A stretch of 64,000 bases of DNA from contig JAIPBM010000002.1 of assembly GCA_021739695.1 (NCBI GenBank), positions 1 to 64,000 of the forward strand, given 5' to 3'. This document shows positions 17,510 through 27,713 of this stretch, in pieces. A program made the position numbers and the translations under genes. Below the pieces are notes generated by a model. That model ran no database searches. It saw nothing but the letters and a program-made list of their open reading frames with translations, and was not told where the DNA came from. Position 1 is the stretch's first letter, and every line of letters begins with the position of its first letter. This stretch comes from Flavobacteriales bacterium. GTDB taxonomy: Bacteria > Bacteroidota > Bacteroidia > UBA10329.

Positions 17510-18517
17510 ATGTTTCTGAGATACGGTTTCATATTGCTTTTGGTGCTTGCGTCTGTTCGCTTTTCATTCGCACAGATCAATTGTCCGCCACATCTTCCAC
17601 TGACGCTTTTGGGAAACACTTCTTATTGTGTTGGTTCTCCAGGTTCCGAACTGAGCATCGAACAGAGTTATGTCGGTTACGAGTGGCTTCCAACATCAGA
17701 GGTCAGTCAAAATGTGCTCCTCACTGCCGGTAGCTATCAGGTTGTGGTAACTCATTATACAGGTTGCACAGATACATTGGCATTTGTGGTTGAACAGGTT
17801 TCCAATCCACCTCAGCCTACCATAGATGTAAGTGGGCCAACCGAATTCTGCGAAGGCGGCAGCGTCACACTTTCAGTACCTGTGTGGTATCCATATTATG
17901 AATGGAGTACTGGGTCTGTGAGTGAAGAGATCACCGTATTTGAAAGCGGAACCTTTATCGTTTCCATTGAAGATTGGATCGGTTGCGTTAGTTCGTCCAA
18001 CTCGGTCCAGATAATTGTGAATCCGCTTCCAGTTGCTGCGTTTTCGCCAAACTTGGAGATGTATGACATTCAATTCAACAATCTTTCACTGAATGCAACT
18101 GATTACGAGTGGAATTTTGGTGATGGCACTTTCAGTACCGATTTTGAACCAACACATTCTTACACTTCAGGCGGAACACTCCCGATGTGGTTGGTAGCAA
18201 ACAACGATTGTGGCAGCGACACAGCATTTTTAAATCTTGAAAGTGTCGGTATTAATGCGGCAGTCAATCAAACGGATTTCAGCATTTACCCGAATCCGAA
18301 CAACGGACAATTCTTTATTCAGATGAATTCAGATATTGGTGATGATCTTGTGCTTTCCGTTTACAACTGCGTAGGGCAAACTGTTTATACTCGGTCAATT
18401 CAAAATGCCGCTGGAATAATTACTGTCGATTCCAAGCAATTTCAATCAGGTGTTTATATGGTACAGATTGAAACCACAAAAGGTATTCACGCTGAGAGAT
18501 TCATTGTCCAGAATTGA
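17510..18517 (+). CDS. T9SS type A cargo protein with Ig-like and PKD domains
   Basis: 335 residues: signal peptide ending SFAQ; two Ig-like repeats (residues ~25-100 and ~105-175, each with a YEW motif and paired Cys, as in YVGYEWLP and YPYYEWSTG); a PKD domain (FNNLSLNATDYEWNFGDGTF, then THSYTSGG); and a type A tail (FSIYPNPNNGQFFIQMNS ... FQSGVYMVQIETTKG). PKD and Ig domains are typical spacers in adhesins or surface enzymes; no catalytic domain is visible. Probably monocistronic, downstream of the terminator at 17427. Confidence 0.88.
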   Translation: MFLRYGFILLLVLASVRFSFAQINCPPHLPLTLLGNTSYCVGSPGSELSIEQSYVGYEWLPTSEVSQNVLLTAGSYQVVVTHYTGCTDTLAFVVEQVSNPPQPTIDVSGPTEFCEGGSVTLSVPVWYPYYEWSTGSVSEEITVFESGTFIVSIEDWIGCVSSSNSVQIIVNPLPVAAFSPNLEMYDIQFNNLSLNATDYEWNFGDGTFSTDFEPTHSYTSGGTLPMWLVANNDCGSDTAFLNLESVGINAAVNQTDFSIYPNPNNGQFFIQMNSDIGDDLVLSVYNCVGQTVYTRSIQNAAGIITVDSKQFQSGVYMVQIETTKGIHAERFIVQN

Positions 18518-18603
18518 TCATGGTTTGGTCAAATTGGTTCCAAATTATCTGGCATGAAGAACCTTTTACAACGACTCTTTCTAAGCTTTAGCCTTTTATT
18601 GCC

Positions 18604-19428
18604 GTGTCCAATTTCGTAGTTGTTGGAGAAGCCGAAGTTGATAGGATAATTGAAGTTGTCTTTCGCACTGCCAACATCAATTATTCAGAGTATTCAAGGG
18701 ATTCAGTCACAAGAAGAATTCAGCGGGTCGTTGACCGCACTTCGTGTGTAAACGTTGATGAGCTCATTTTCAAAATTGAAAATGAAGCCGAGTACTTGGC
18801 ATTTTTCCTGAACGAAATGACAGTGAACGTCACGGAAATGTTCCGCGACCCCAGTTTTTTTACTGTGATCCAAAATCACGTTATTCCTAAACTGTCCAAA
18901 AAGAATCCATTAAACATTTGGCATGCGGGCTGCAGCAGCGGAGAAGAAGTTTATTCGCTAGCCATTATGCTACATCAAGCAAACCTGCTCGAACGTTCAG
19001 ACATTACTGCTACCGACATAAACCGGACTGTTTTAAAGCAAGCAGCTGCGGGAAAATACTCAACCGCCTCATTGGTTTCATTTCAACACAATTACGATCA
19101 GATTGACGGCAGTCATCCTCTTTCCGATTACTATTCTAAAGCAAATGGGAATGCCATTTTCAACGACTTCCTGAAAAATCGTTTGACTTTTCTTGAACAC
19201 GACCTAGAGCAAGCGAAAATCATTGGAAAATTCGACCTTATAATGTGCAGAAACACGTTAATATATTTTCAAAAATCTCTTCAATCAAAAGTTATCCACT
19301 TGTTCAAAGAAAGTTTAACATCTGGCGGATACTTGTGCCTCGGCTCGAAGGAAAGTCTGATTTTTTCGGATGACCGATACGCCTTCGAAGTGGTTGATGC
19401 CAAGGAGAAAATCTACCGAAAAATCTAG
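18604..19428 (+). CDS. CheR-type protein-glutamate methyltransferase
   Basis: 274 residues, GTG start. An N-terminal CheR helical domain (YSRDSVTRRIQRV, then FLNEMTVNVTEMFRDPSFF) is followed by a SAM-binding domain (NIWHAGCSSGEEVYSLAIML, DITATDINRTVLKQA, FDLIMCRNTLIYF). All main CheR motifs are present, and the length equals the classical enzyme without TPR extension. CheR methylates chemoreceptor glutamates, but no receptor, CheB or CheW gene is in the window. In Bacteroidota such solitary CheR proteins often belong to signalling systems other than chemotaxis. The 194-base gap after it holds nothing I recognise. Confidence 0.9.
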   Translation: MSNFVVVGEAEVDRIIEVVFRTANINYSEYSRDSVTRRIQRVVDRTSCVNVDELIFKIENEAEYLAFFLNEMTVNVTEMFRDPSFFTVIQNHVIPKLSKKNPLNIWHAGCSSGEEVYSLAIMLHQANLLERSDITATDINRTVLKQAAAGKYSTASLVSFQHNYDQIDGSHPLSDYYSKANGNAIFNDFLKNRLTFLEHDLEQAKIIGKFDLIMCRNTLIYFQKSLQSKVIHLFKESLTSGGYLCLGSKESLIFSDDRYAFEVVDAKEKIYRKI

Positions 19429-19622
19429 GTCAACACTCATGGTTTGTATTCAAAATGAGTTCGGTAAAGTGAAAATCCTGTCCGCCAATTTGTCAAAACA
19501 AATGCTCCAAACACTCACTTTTGTCGTCATGTTGCATAATCGTAAAAATTGTACTTTAACCCCTTGATTTCAACCATGATTCAACCAGTCATAACATTGA
19601 CTTTCCTAATCAACTTACTGAC

Positions 19623-22600
19623 ATGAAGCGAGCTTTACGCGAACTACTCTCATTCGGACTTCCACTAATTACGATACTTCTTCTTTCTACGGAAGGCCAA
19701 GCGCAGTGTCCCGTGGTCATCGATTCCATAGTCACAACCGATGTAACGTGCAGCGGGGCCAACGATGGTCAGATATGCATTTACGTGTCTGGTGGATTTC
19801 CCGATTACACCTACCAATTGTTCAATGGTCCATTGGTTCTTTCCTCAGGTCAACAAACGGCAACTAGCTATTGTTTCACTGGGCTTGGGTCCGGTGTTAC
19901 AAACTATCAGGTAATTGTAGTTGGAGAAGATGGATCTGGAGGAAGCTGTCAGGCCGCCATCACATTTACTGTAATCAATGACCCACCACCGTTTAGCATT
20001 ACGGTAAGCACAACAAATGACAGTTGTCCGGACGGGAACGTAGGAACAGCTGTGGTTGATGTAACCGGAGGTGTTGGCCCTTATACTTATTCATGGCTTC
20101 CATTTCCTGGCTCAACAGATTCAATTTTCGGATTAAATGGTGGCTCGTACAGTGTAGAAGTATCTGACGCTAATGGCTGTTCGCAAAGTGAACCATTCAC
20201 CATTACTTCTCCTGCTGATTGGTCTGGTACGCTGACGCCAGATAACCCGATTTGCTTTGGCGGAACAGACGGACAAATAACTTCTTCAGGAATTACTGGA
20301 GGAACGCCTCCGTATACATTCTCATGGACAGGTACAGCGCAAACAACTGAAGACATAACTGGGCTTGCGGCCGGTCCATACACGCTTACCGTCACAGATG
20401 CTATCGGTTGTACGCATACCTTTCCAACAGTTGTTATTGTCGAACCTACTGAGATTTCAATCACTGAAACGCATCAAGACGTTTCATGTAACGGTTTGGT
20501 TGATGGATCAATCAACATCTCTGTTTCAGGTGGTGCTGGTGGATATACTTATTTGTGGTCTCCAGGCGGGGGTACATCTCAAGACACGTCTGGCTTGGCT
20601 CCAGGAACCTACACAGTGGTTGTTACCGATGCTGCTGGTTGCCAAAATTCTTTGGCTGTTGACATTTTAAATCCTGTGGTTCTAGTTCTGAATCCAGCAA
20701 GTACTGATGCTTCTTGCGGTGGGCTGTGTGATGGTTCCGTAAGCGTGTCTCCAACTGGAGGAACCTTGCCTTATACCTTCAGTTGGTCTCCAAATATCAC
20801 CAACGGCCCAAGTTCTGTTTCAGTATGTGCTGGAACATATGACGTTGTTGTTACCGACAACAATGGTTGTCAGGAAACCGCATCTTTTACAATCACTGAC
20901 AATCAGCTTCAGCTTAGCGTTGTTTCTACAGACATCAGTTGTAATGGATCTTGCGATGGAACTGCCACGGCAACTGTCACCGGAAACAACTCTCCATTTA
21001 CTTATGATTGGCAGCCAGCCGGTGGAAATGCTTCTTCGGCCTCTAACCTGTGCGCGGGAAACTATACACTTACTGTAACAGACGGAACTGGTTGTTCAGT
21101 TGTCGAAAATTTCACCATCGTTGACGCTGACCCTATCGTTATCTCTCTTGCAGTTACGGATGTGAGTTGCGAGGGTGGTTCTGATGGTGCCATCGACCTT
21201 ACCGTTTCCGGTGGCGTTGGCCCATACACCTACCAGTGGTATCCATTGGGTCAGACAACGGAGGATATAAATGGTCTTCCAGCCGGAGATTATTCGGTAG
21301 TGGTAACAGATGCAAATGGTTGTACGTCTAGTGCAGTAACGCTTGGTGGTGCCTTTACTGGAGGCACCTTGGCTTTGCCTGATGGAACTGGAGCTACTTA
21401 CAATACAACCATTGCCATTACCGGATTCCCTTCAACAGGAACATTGACGGACATCAACGACTTCCAAGGAGTTTGTCTCACAATGGAGCATAGTTGGTTG
21501 AGCGATTTGGACATTGAACTTAGCTGTCCGAATGGGCAAACAGTTCTCCTTGAGGGTTCATTCCCAACTGGACAGACTGGCGCAAGCGTTTTCTTGGGTG
21601 ATGCGAACGATAACGACAACGTCACACCTGTGAATGGCGTAGGTTTCCAATACTGCTGGACCAACACGCCAACCTATGGAACCATGGAATTTGAGGCTGG
21701 CATTGGCAACACGGTGACTGTGAGTCAAGGTCAAGCATTACCTGCTGGCGTTTATTCTTCAGTTGACCCACTTTCCGGTTTATTGGGCTGTCCACTTAAC
21801 GGAGATTGGACAATTACGATTACCGACAACTTCGCTATTGATAATGGATTCATTTTCGACTGGAACATTGGCCTTAGCGGTGGTGGAAGCAACGATTCAT
21901 TGGCAACAGTTAACGAACCTGGCCCAATTACAATTAACAGCAATGTCACCGAAGCTAATTGTGGTTCATGCGATGGTGCCGTGACAATTACTCCTGTTGG
22001 AGGCGCTGCACCATACACGTACCTATGGAACACTGGAGCCACTACGGCCACCATCACAAACCTATGCGCAGGTGTTTATAATGTCATTGTAACCGATGCG
22101 AATGGATGTACCGCGAACTTCTTCGTGCCTGTTGACCACATTGACGGTCCAACTGGAGCGAACACGGTTATCGTTGATGCTTCCTGTTTTGGTTCTTGCG
22201 ATGGCGAGGCTACAGTAACGGGAATTGGTGGAACTGCTCCTTATACGTATCAATGGGTACCTGGAGGTTACAACACAAGTAACGTGACTGGATTATGTGC
22301 AGGAACGTATTTCGTTCAAATTCAGGATGCGTTGAATTGTATTTACACCGAACCAGTGACCATTGGCGAACCTGCGGAGATTCTCATAGGTCAAACGGTC
22401 ATTAACTCAATTTGCGGCCAGTGCAACGGTCAGATCCAACTGACGCCTATTTCTGGCGTTGCACCTTTTACTTATTCTTGGTCGCCATCTGTTGGAACAG
22501 GAACGAATGCAACAGCTCTTTGTGCTGGGGTCTACAACATCACGGTTACTGACGGAACGGGCTGTTCTGAAGTTGTAACCTCGCTTGTTAACGACATTCC

Positions 22601-25600
22601 TTCAGCTACGATTACCATGACCGGGACTGATCCACTTTGTAACGACTCTTGTAATGGTCAGGTAATTGCAACACCAACTGGAGGCACTGCTCCGTTCAGC
22701 TACCTGTGGGATGACCCTTCTAACCAGACGGATTCAATTGCTACAGGATTATGCGAAGGACTTTATACTGTTACCCTGACAGATGCCAACGGTTGCGTTG
22801 CTGTTAATCAATTATCGCTCGTTCAGCCTGCTCCAATAGGACTTTCTATTCTTATCATTGATAACGGAACCTGCGCTGGAAATTGTGATGGCGCCATCAC
22901 TGTTATTCCTTCTGGCGGAACCATTCCTTTCACCTATTTGTGGGACGATCCTTCCACACAGACAACTGCCACAGCTTCCAACCTATGTGCTGGCATTTAC
23001 ACCGTTGAGGTAACCGATGCTAATGGATGTACCGACATCACAACAGGTACTGTTAATAATCCTGTAGGATTTACAGCTAGTGCAGTTGGAACCGATGCAA
23101 GCTGCAACGGCACTTGCGATGGCGAGGCAACAGTATCTATCGTTGGTGGAACTGCTCCGTTCAGCTACCTGTGGGATGACCCATCTGGACAAACAACAGC
23201 TACTGCTGTTGGTCTATGTGCCGGTTCATACACGGTTACGGTAACAGATGCAAACAATTGCGATTTCATTGCACCAGTGACCATTGCCGAACCAGACCCT
23301 ATCATCATTACGTTCTCAGGAATTGTTGATCTTCAATGTGACGGAATATGTATTGGAGAAGCAACAGCTGATGTAACGGGCGGTACAGGTCCATACACAT
23401 ATCTATGGGATGATGCTTTAGCTCAAACTACAGCAACAGCAACAGGCTTATGTGCAAGCACCTATACGGTAACAGTTACAGACGCTAATGGATGTGTGGC
23501 TTCTCAAAGCGTTACTATTTCGGGACCGAACGGACTTTCTTCAAGTGTTACAAGTTCTACCAACGCGCTTTGCTTTAGCCAGTGTAACGGTTCTGCTACA
23601 GTTACGCCAACTGGCGGTACTGCACCATATACGTACCAGTGGAACGACCCAAGTAACCAGACCACTGCTACGGCAACTGGCCTTTGTGCTGGGACTTACA
23701 GCGTGGTGGTTACAGATGCCAACGGATGTATCTCTACGTCAACAGTCATTATCACAGAACCTCAATTACTTGTAGCCAACACTACCGCCAATGACGTTAG
23801 TTGTTTTGGTGAGTGTGATGGTACTACTAGTGTATTCGTTACGGGAGGTACTCCTCCGTACACATATCAATGGAATGATCCAAATAACCAAACTACGGTA
23901 ACTGCTACAGGCCTTTGTGCTGGAACCTATACCATTTCGGTAACTGGAAGTAACGGTTGTGTGGCAACTGCTACAGAGACCATCTTTCAACCACCAACTC
24001 CTGTTGCTATCGATACGGTAGTTACAGACGCTACCTGCGGTGTTTGCAATGGCGAAATAGAAGTGATTCCTAATGGTGGTGTTCCTCCTTACACGGTTCT
24101 TTGGGGAGATGGTCAAACAACAACAACTGTTACTGGTCTTTGTCCTGGTATTCATACCGTGGATGTGACCGATGCTACTGGGTGTACGCAGAATTTTGAC
24201 ATTGCAGTAAGCAACACAAGTGGACCTACAGGCGCTACAGTAGCAAGCACAGATGCTTCTTGTTTTGGTGTTTGCGATGGCGAAGCTGCAGTGACACCGA
24301 TAGGTGGTGTTCCTCCTTATACCTACCTATGGGTTCCTGGTGGACAAACGACTTCTTCTGTTACAGGTCTGTGTGCCGGATCGTACAACGTTCAGATCAG
24401 CGACTCTTTGGGCTGTATCTATACCCAGCTTGTAATCATAAATGAGCCGCCACAGATAAACGGTAACGCCAATACAACTCAAGCTACCTGCGGTCAGTGT
24501 AATGGTGAAATTGCCCTTTCAACAACAGGTGGAGATGGTGGACCTTATACCTATGTATGGTCTCCTAACGTATCTGTGAATGAAACGGCATCTGCTCTTT
24601 GTGCAGGCATCTATGCAGTTACTATCACTGATGGAAGTGGCTGCGAAACAGTAGAAACCATTCCAGTAAGCAACATTGATGGACCGGTGGTAACCGTTTC
24701 ATCTACCGATGCAACTTGCGATGGAACATGTGACGGAACGGCTTCTGTTCTGATCAACGGAGGTACTGCGCCATTTACCATTCTTTGGGACGATCCGAGT
24801 GCGCAGACCAATGCCTTGGCCACAGGCCTTTGTGCTGGCACCTATAACGTAACAGTAACGGATGCTAACGGATGCCAATCTACTCAACAAGTGGTGATAG
24901 ATGCTCCAGACCCGATCTCGTTAAGCCTTCAATTGGTTACAGATGCTACCTGTCCGGGCGCATGTGATGGAACAGGAACCATTATCGCTTCTGGTGGAAC
25001 CTTACCATACACCTATTCTTGGTCTCCAAGTGGAGGCACAGCTTCAACTGCTACCGGTCTTTGCGCAGGTTCTTACACAGTTATTGTGACAGACGCCAAT
25101 GGTTGCACAGCTACAGAAACAGTTGTTGTGGATGAACCACCTGTCATTGTTATCAACACGAACACCTTGGATCCAACATGTTCTGGTCTTTGCGATGGTG
25201 AAGCATACGCTGATGCCACTGGCGGTTCTGGCGGATTCACTTATCAGTGGAACGACCTTGCCAATACAACTAACGATACCGTTGTAGGGCTTTGTGCAGG
25301 AACTTACACCGTAGTTGTAACTGATCTTGCTGGTTGTACGGAATCGACAGATGTGACGATCAACGATCCAGCTCCTATCACCGTAACAATTACTCCAGAG
25401 TCGGTTACGTGCTTTGGAAATTGTGATGGTTCTGCTGTAGCAGTGGCCGTGGGCGGAAATGCTCCATACACATATCAATGGAACGACCCTGCTTCTACTG
25501 TAAATGATACTGTGACAGGCCTTTGTGCAGGAATTTACGGATTGGTTGTAACGGATTCACTTGGATGTACTACCACGTCTTCAACAGTTATCACTGAGCC

Positions 25601-27713
25601 ATTCCCTCTCACATTGCTTGACTCCGTTCAGAATATCACTTGCGGTGGTTCTTGCGATGGAATTGCAGGAGTGCTTGTACAAGGAGGAACGGGTCCGTAC
25701 GACTACCAATGGAATGACCCAAGTAATCAGACCACACCGCTCATTTTTGGTCTGTGTGCTGGAACCTACCAAGTGGTGGTGACCGATGCCAATGGTTGCT
25801 CTGACTCTACCAGTGTAACCATCATTGAACCAGCAGAGCTTGATGCACAGGTTTCTGTTCAGAACCCAACATGTGGTGGTGTTTGCGATGGTGAAGCTAC
25901 GGTTACACCAATTGGTGGAACAGGACCATTCACTGTGCTTTGGTTGCCAGGACTTGAGTCTACTAACACCATCACTGGTCTTTGTGCAGGCTCATACACG
26001 GTTATCGTGGTAGATGCTTCTGGATGTTCTGACACGACTACCATTAACTTGACTGAACCACCGGTACTTACTGCCGATATCACCTCCACTACACAAGTAC
26101 TTTGTGCTTCTGGATGTATTGGTGAGGCAACAGTAACAGCTGCTGGAGGAACGCCTCCATTCACATATGCTTGGAACACGAGCCCAGTACAGACAACAAG
26201 TACTGCAACGGGACTATGTGTTGGTATCTGGGCAGTGACAGTGACGGATGATATAGGTTGTTCAGCAAATGCTGTTGCGGTTATTTCCGATTCGGCTGCG
26301 TTAACTGCAACTATTCCTATCTCTACGCAAGTAACCTGCAACGGTGCATGCGATGGAACAGCTACTGTGTTTGCTAATGGCGGTGTAGGTCCTTACTCTT
26401 ATTCTTGGGACGATCCGAACTTCCAATCTACCCAGACCATCACTGGTCTTTGTCCTGGAGTGTATACCGTTACAGTAACCGATTCTCAATCTCCAGCTTG
26501 TACTACACAGGCTACGGTCATTATTGTAGAACCATTGACCTTGACCCTTACTGCTACAGCAACAGATGTAAGCTGCGGCACCGACTGCGATGGCGTTGGA
26601 ACAGCTATTCCACTCGGTGGAACTCCTCCTTACGTAGTTACATGGAACGACCCAAGCGGACTAGGCACCAACCTTTGTGTTGGAACTTACACAGCTACTG
26701 TAACCGATGCTAATGGTTGTACGGCACTTGCAAGCGCCACGGTAAATGGTCTACCAGCAATTGTTTCGAATGCAACAAGCGTTGCTTCTAGCTGTAGCAA
26801 TATTGCTGATGGTTCCATCAACCTAACGGTTGTAGGAGGTGTACCAGGCTACAGTTTCGACTGGAGCCCTGGTGGTGCAAACACAGAAGACCTGAATAAC
26901 GTGATATTCGGTGCTTACACAGTAGTAATTACGGATGCAACTGGTTGTTCTATTACGGCCACTTACAGCGTGGGTACGCTAGTAAACATAAACGCTGATG
27001 CTGGTCCGGATGATACGGTTTGCGTGGCAACACCGATCGTGCTGAACGGTTTTGGTGGCGGAACGTACCTGTGGAGTCCATCCACTACATTGAGTGACCC
27101 AACGATCTCCGATCCGACTGCCACTCCTTCTGATACCACCACCTACTATTTGACGGTGTCCATCGGAGCATGTACAGATGTGGATTCGGTTACCATCTAC
27201 ACCTACGGAATTCCTCCTGTTGATGGTGGAAACGATGTACAGATTCCAACGGGTGGTTCTATCGGTCTGAACGCCAATGGTGTTGTTACTGGTTGGACCT
27301 ACAGCTGGGAACCTGCTGATTTCTTGGATAACCCAGACATCACCAACCCTACGGCTAGTCCAGATGAGACAACCATGTTCTACGTAACAGTGGTGGATGC
27401 CAATGGATGTTCTAGCACTGACTCAGTGCTGGTTGAAGTCTTACCTGGAATCGTATTCCCTGACGGTATATCGCCTAATGGTGATGGTATCAACGATACT
27501 TGGATCATCGACAACATTGAACTATTCCAAGATGCGATTGTGGAAGTTTACAACCGATGGGGACAACAGTTGTTCCAATCAGCGCCCGGATATCCTATTC
27601 CATGGGACGGACGCTTCAAAGGAAAAGACCTTCCTGTAGGCACCTATTATTACGTAATCCATTCAGTGAATTTTGCTGAGCCATTCACAGGGCCTATCAC
27701 TATAATTAGATGA
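19623..27713 (+). CDS. Giant SprB-repeat surface adhesin with P domain and T9SS type B tail
   Basis: 2696 residues. Signal peptide (ending GQAQ), then about 29 SprB-type repeats of roughly 80 residues by my count, each with the pattern TD..C.G.CDG...V...GG..PY.Y.W....T....GLCAG.Y.V.VTDANGC. The usual four Cys per repeat suggest two disulfides each. After repeat 7 (residues ~573-757) there is a proprotein-convertase P-type domain (LTDINDFQGVCLTMEHSWLS, then DIELSCPNG, then NGDWTITITDN). Repeats are followed by two Ig-like domains and a CHU_C tail (ISPNGDGINDTW, YNRWGQQLFQS, GTYYYVIHS). The gene overlaps its PorP/SprF partner by four bases. It resembles SprB, the gliding adhesin, in design; a gliding role is not shown. 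Confidence 0.93.
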   Translation: MKRALRELLSFGLPLITILLLSTEGQAQCPVVIDSIVTTDVTCSGANDGQICIYVSGGFPDYTYQLFNGPLVLSSGQQTATSYCFTGLGSGVTNYQVIVVGEDGSGGSCQAAITFTVINDPPPFSITVSTTNDSCPDGNVGTAVVDVTGGVGPYTYSWLPFPGSTDSIFGLNGGSYSVEVSDANGCSQSEPFTITSPADWSGTLTPDNPICFGGTDGQITSSGITGGTPPYTFSWTGTAQTTEDITGLAAGPYTLTVTDAIGCTHTFPTVVIVEPTEISITETHQDVSCNGLVDGSINISVSGGAGGYTYLWSPGGGTSQDTSGLAPGTYTVVVTDAAGCQNSLAVDILNPVVLVLNPASTDASCGGLCDGSVSVSPTGGTLPYTFSWSPNITNGPSSVSVCAGTYDVVVTDNNGCQETASFTITDNQLQLSVVSTDISCNGSCDGTATATVTGNNSPFTYDWQPAGGNASSASNLCAGNYTLTVTDGTGCSVVENFTIVDADPIVISLAVTDVSCEGGSDGAIDLTVSGGVGPYTYQWYPLGQTTEDINGLPAGDYSVVVTDANGCTSSAVTLGGAFTGGTLALPDGTGATYNTTIAITGFPSTGTLTDINDFQGVCLTMEHSWLSDLDIELSCPNGQTVLLEGSFPTGQTGASVFLGDANDNDNVTPVNGVGFQYCWTNTPTYGTMEFEAGIGNTVTVSQGQALPAGVYSSVDPLSGLLGCPLNGDWTITITDNFAIDNGFIFDWNIGLSGGGSNDSLATVNEPGPITINSNVTEANCGSCDGAVTITPVGGAAPYTYLWNTGATTATITNLCAGVYNVIVTDANGCTANFFVPVDHIDGPTGANTVIVDASCFGSCDGEATVTGIGGTAPYTYQWVPGGYNTSNVTGLCAGTYFVQIQDALNCIYTEPVTIGEPAEILIGQTVINSICGQCNGQIQLTPISGVAPFTYSWSPSVGTGTNATALCAGVYNITVTDGTGCSEVVTSLVNDIPSATITMTGTDPLCNDSCNGQVIATPTGGTAPFSYLWDDPSNQTDSIATGLCEGLYTVTLTDANGCVAVNQLSLVQPAPIGLSILIIDNGTCAGNCDGAITVIPSGGTIPFTYLWDDPSTQTTATASNLCAGIYTVEVTDANGCTDITTGTVNNPVGFTASAVGTDASCNGTCDGEATVSIVGGTAPFSYLWDDPSGQTTATAVGLCAGSYTVTVTDANNCDFIAPVTIAEPDPIIITFSGIVDLQCDGICIGEATADVTGGTGPYTYLWDDALAQTTATATGLCASTYTVTVTDANGCVASQSVTISGPNGLSSSVTSSTNALCFSQCNGSATVTPTGGTAPYTYQWNDPSNQTTATATGLCAGTYSVVVTDANGCISTSTVIITEPQLLVANTTANDVSCFGECDGTTSVFVTGGTPPYTYQWNDPNNQTTVTATGLCAGTYTISVTGSNGCVATATETIFQPPTPVAIDTVVTDATCGVCNGEIEVIPNGGVPPYTVLWGDGQTTTTVTGLCPGIHTVDVTDATGCTQNFDIAVSNTSGPTGATVASTDASCFGVCDGEAAVTPIGGVPPYTYLWVPGGQTTSSVTGLCAGSYNVQISDSLGCIYTQLVIINEPPQINGNANTTQATCGQCNGEIALSTTGGDGGPYTYVWSPNVSVNETASALCAGIYAVTITDGSGCETVETIPVSNIDGPVVTVSSTDATCDGTCDGTASVLINGGTAPFTILWDDPSAQTNALATGLCAGTYNVTVTDANGCQSTQQVVIDAPDPISLSLQLVTDATCPGACDGTGTIIASGGTLPYTYSWSPSGGTASTATGLCAGSYTVIVTDANGCTATETVVVDEPPVIVINTNTLDPTCSGLCDGEAYADATGGSGGFTYQWNDLANTTNDTVVGLCAGTYTVVVTDLAGCTESTDVTINDPAPITVTITPESVTCFGNCDGSAVAVAVGGNAPYTYQWNDPASTVNDTVTGLCAGIYGLVVTDSLGCTTTSSTVITEPFPLTLLDSVQNITCGGSCDGIAGVLVQGGTGPYDYQWNDPSNQTTPLIFGLCAGTYQVVVTDANGCSDSTSVTIIEPAELDAQVSVQNPTCGGVCDGEATVTPIGGTGPFTVLWLPGLESTNTITGLCAGSYTVIVVDASGCSDTTTINLTEPPVLTADITSTTQVLCASGCIGEATVTAAGGTPPFTYAWNTSPVQTTSTATGLCVGIWAVTVTDDIGCSANAVAVISDSAALTATIPISTQVTCNGACDGTATVFANGGVGPYSYSWDDPNFQSTQTITGLCPGVYTVTVTDSQSPACTTQATVIIVEPLTLTLTATATDVSCGTDCDGVGTAIPLGGTPPYVVTWNDPSGLGTNLCVGTYTATVTDANGCTALASATVNGLPAIVSNATSVASSCSNIADGSINLTVVGGVPGYSFDWSPGGANTEDLNNVIFGAYTVVITDATGCSITATYSVGTLVNINADAGPDDTVCVATPIVLNGFGGGTYLWSPSTTLSDPTISDPTATPSDTTTYYLTVSIGACTDVDSVTIYTYGIPPVDGGNDVQIPTGGSIGLNANGVVTGWTYSWEPADFLDNPDITNPTASPDETTMFYVTVVDANGCSSTDSVLVEVLPGIVFPDGISPNGDGINDTWIIDNIELFQDAIVEVYNRWGQQLFQSAPGYPIPWDGRFKGKDLPVGTYYYVIHSVNFAEPFTGPITIIR

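Noticed and set aside
18604..19428. CheR as evidence of a chemotaxis operon
   Set aside because: No chemoreceptor, CheA, CheB or CheW gene occurs in the window; it is solitary.
19623..27713. Many long open frames on both strands inside the adhesin gene
   Set aside because: They are by-products of the repeated, biased codons in the plus-strand reading frame; none has a start signal or recognisable domain.
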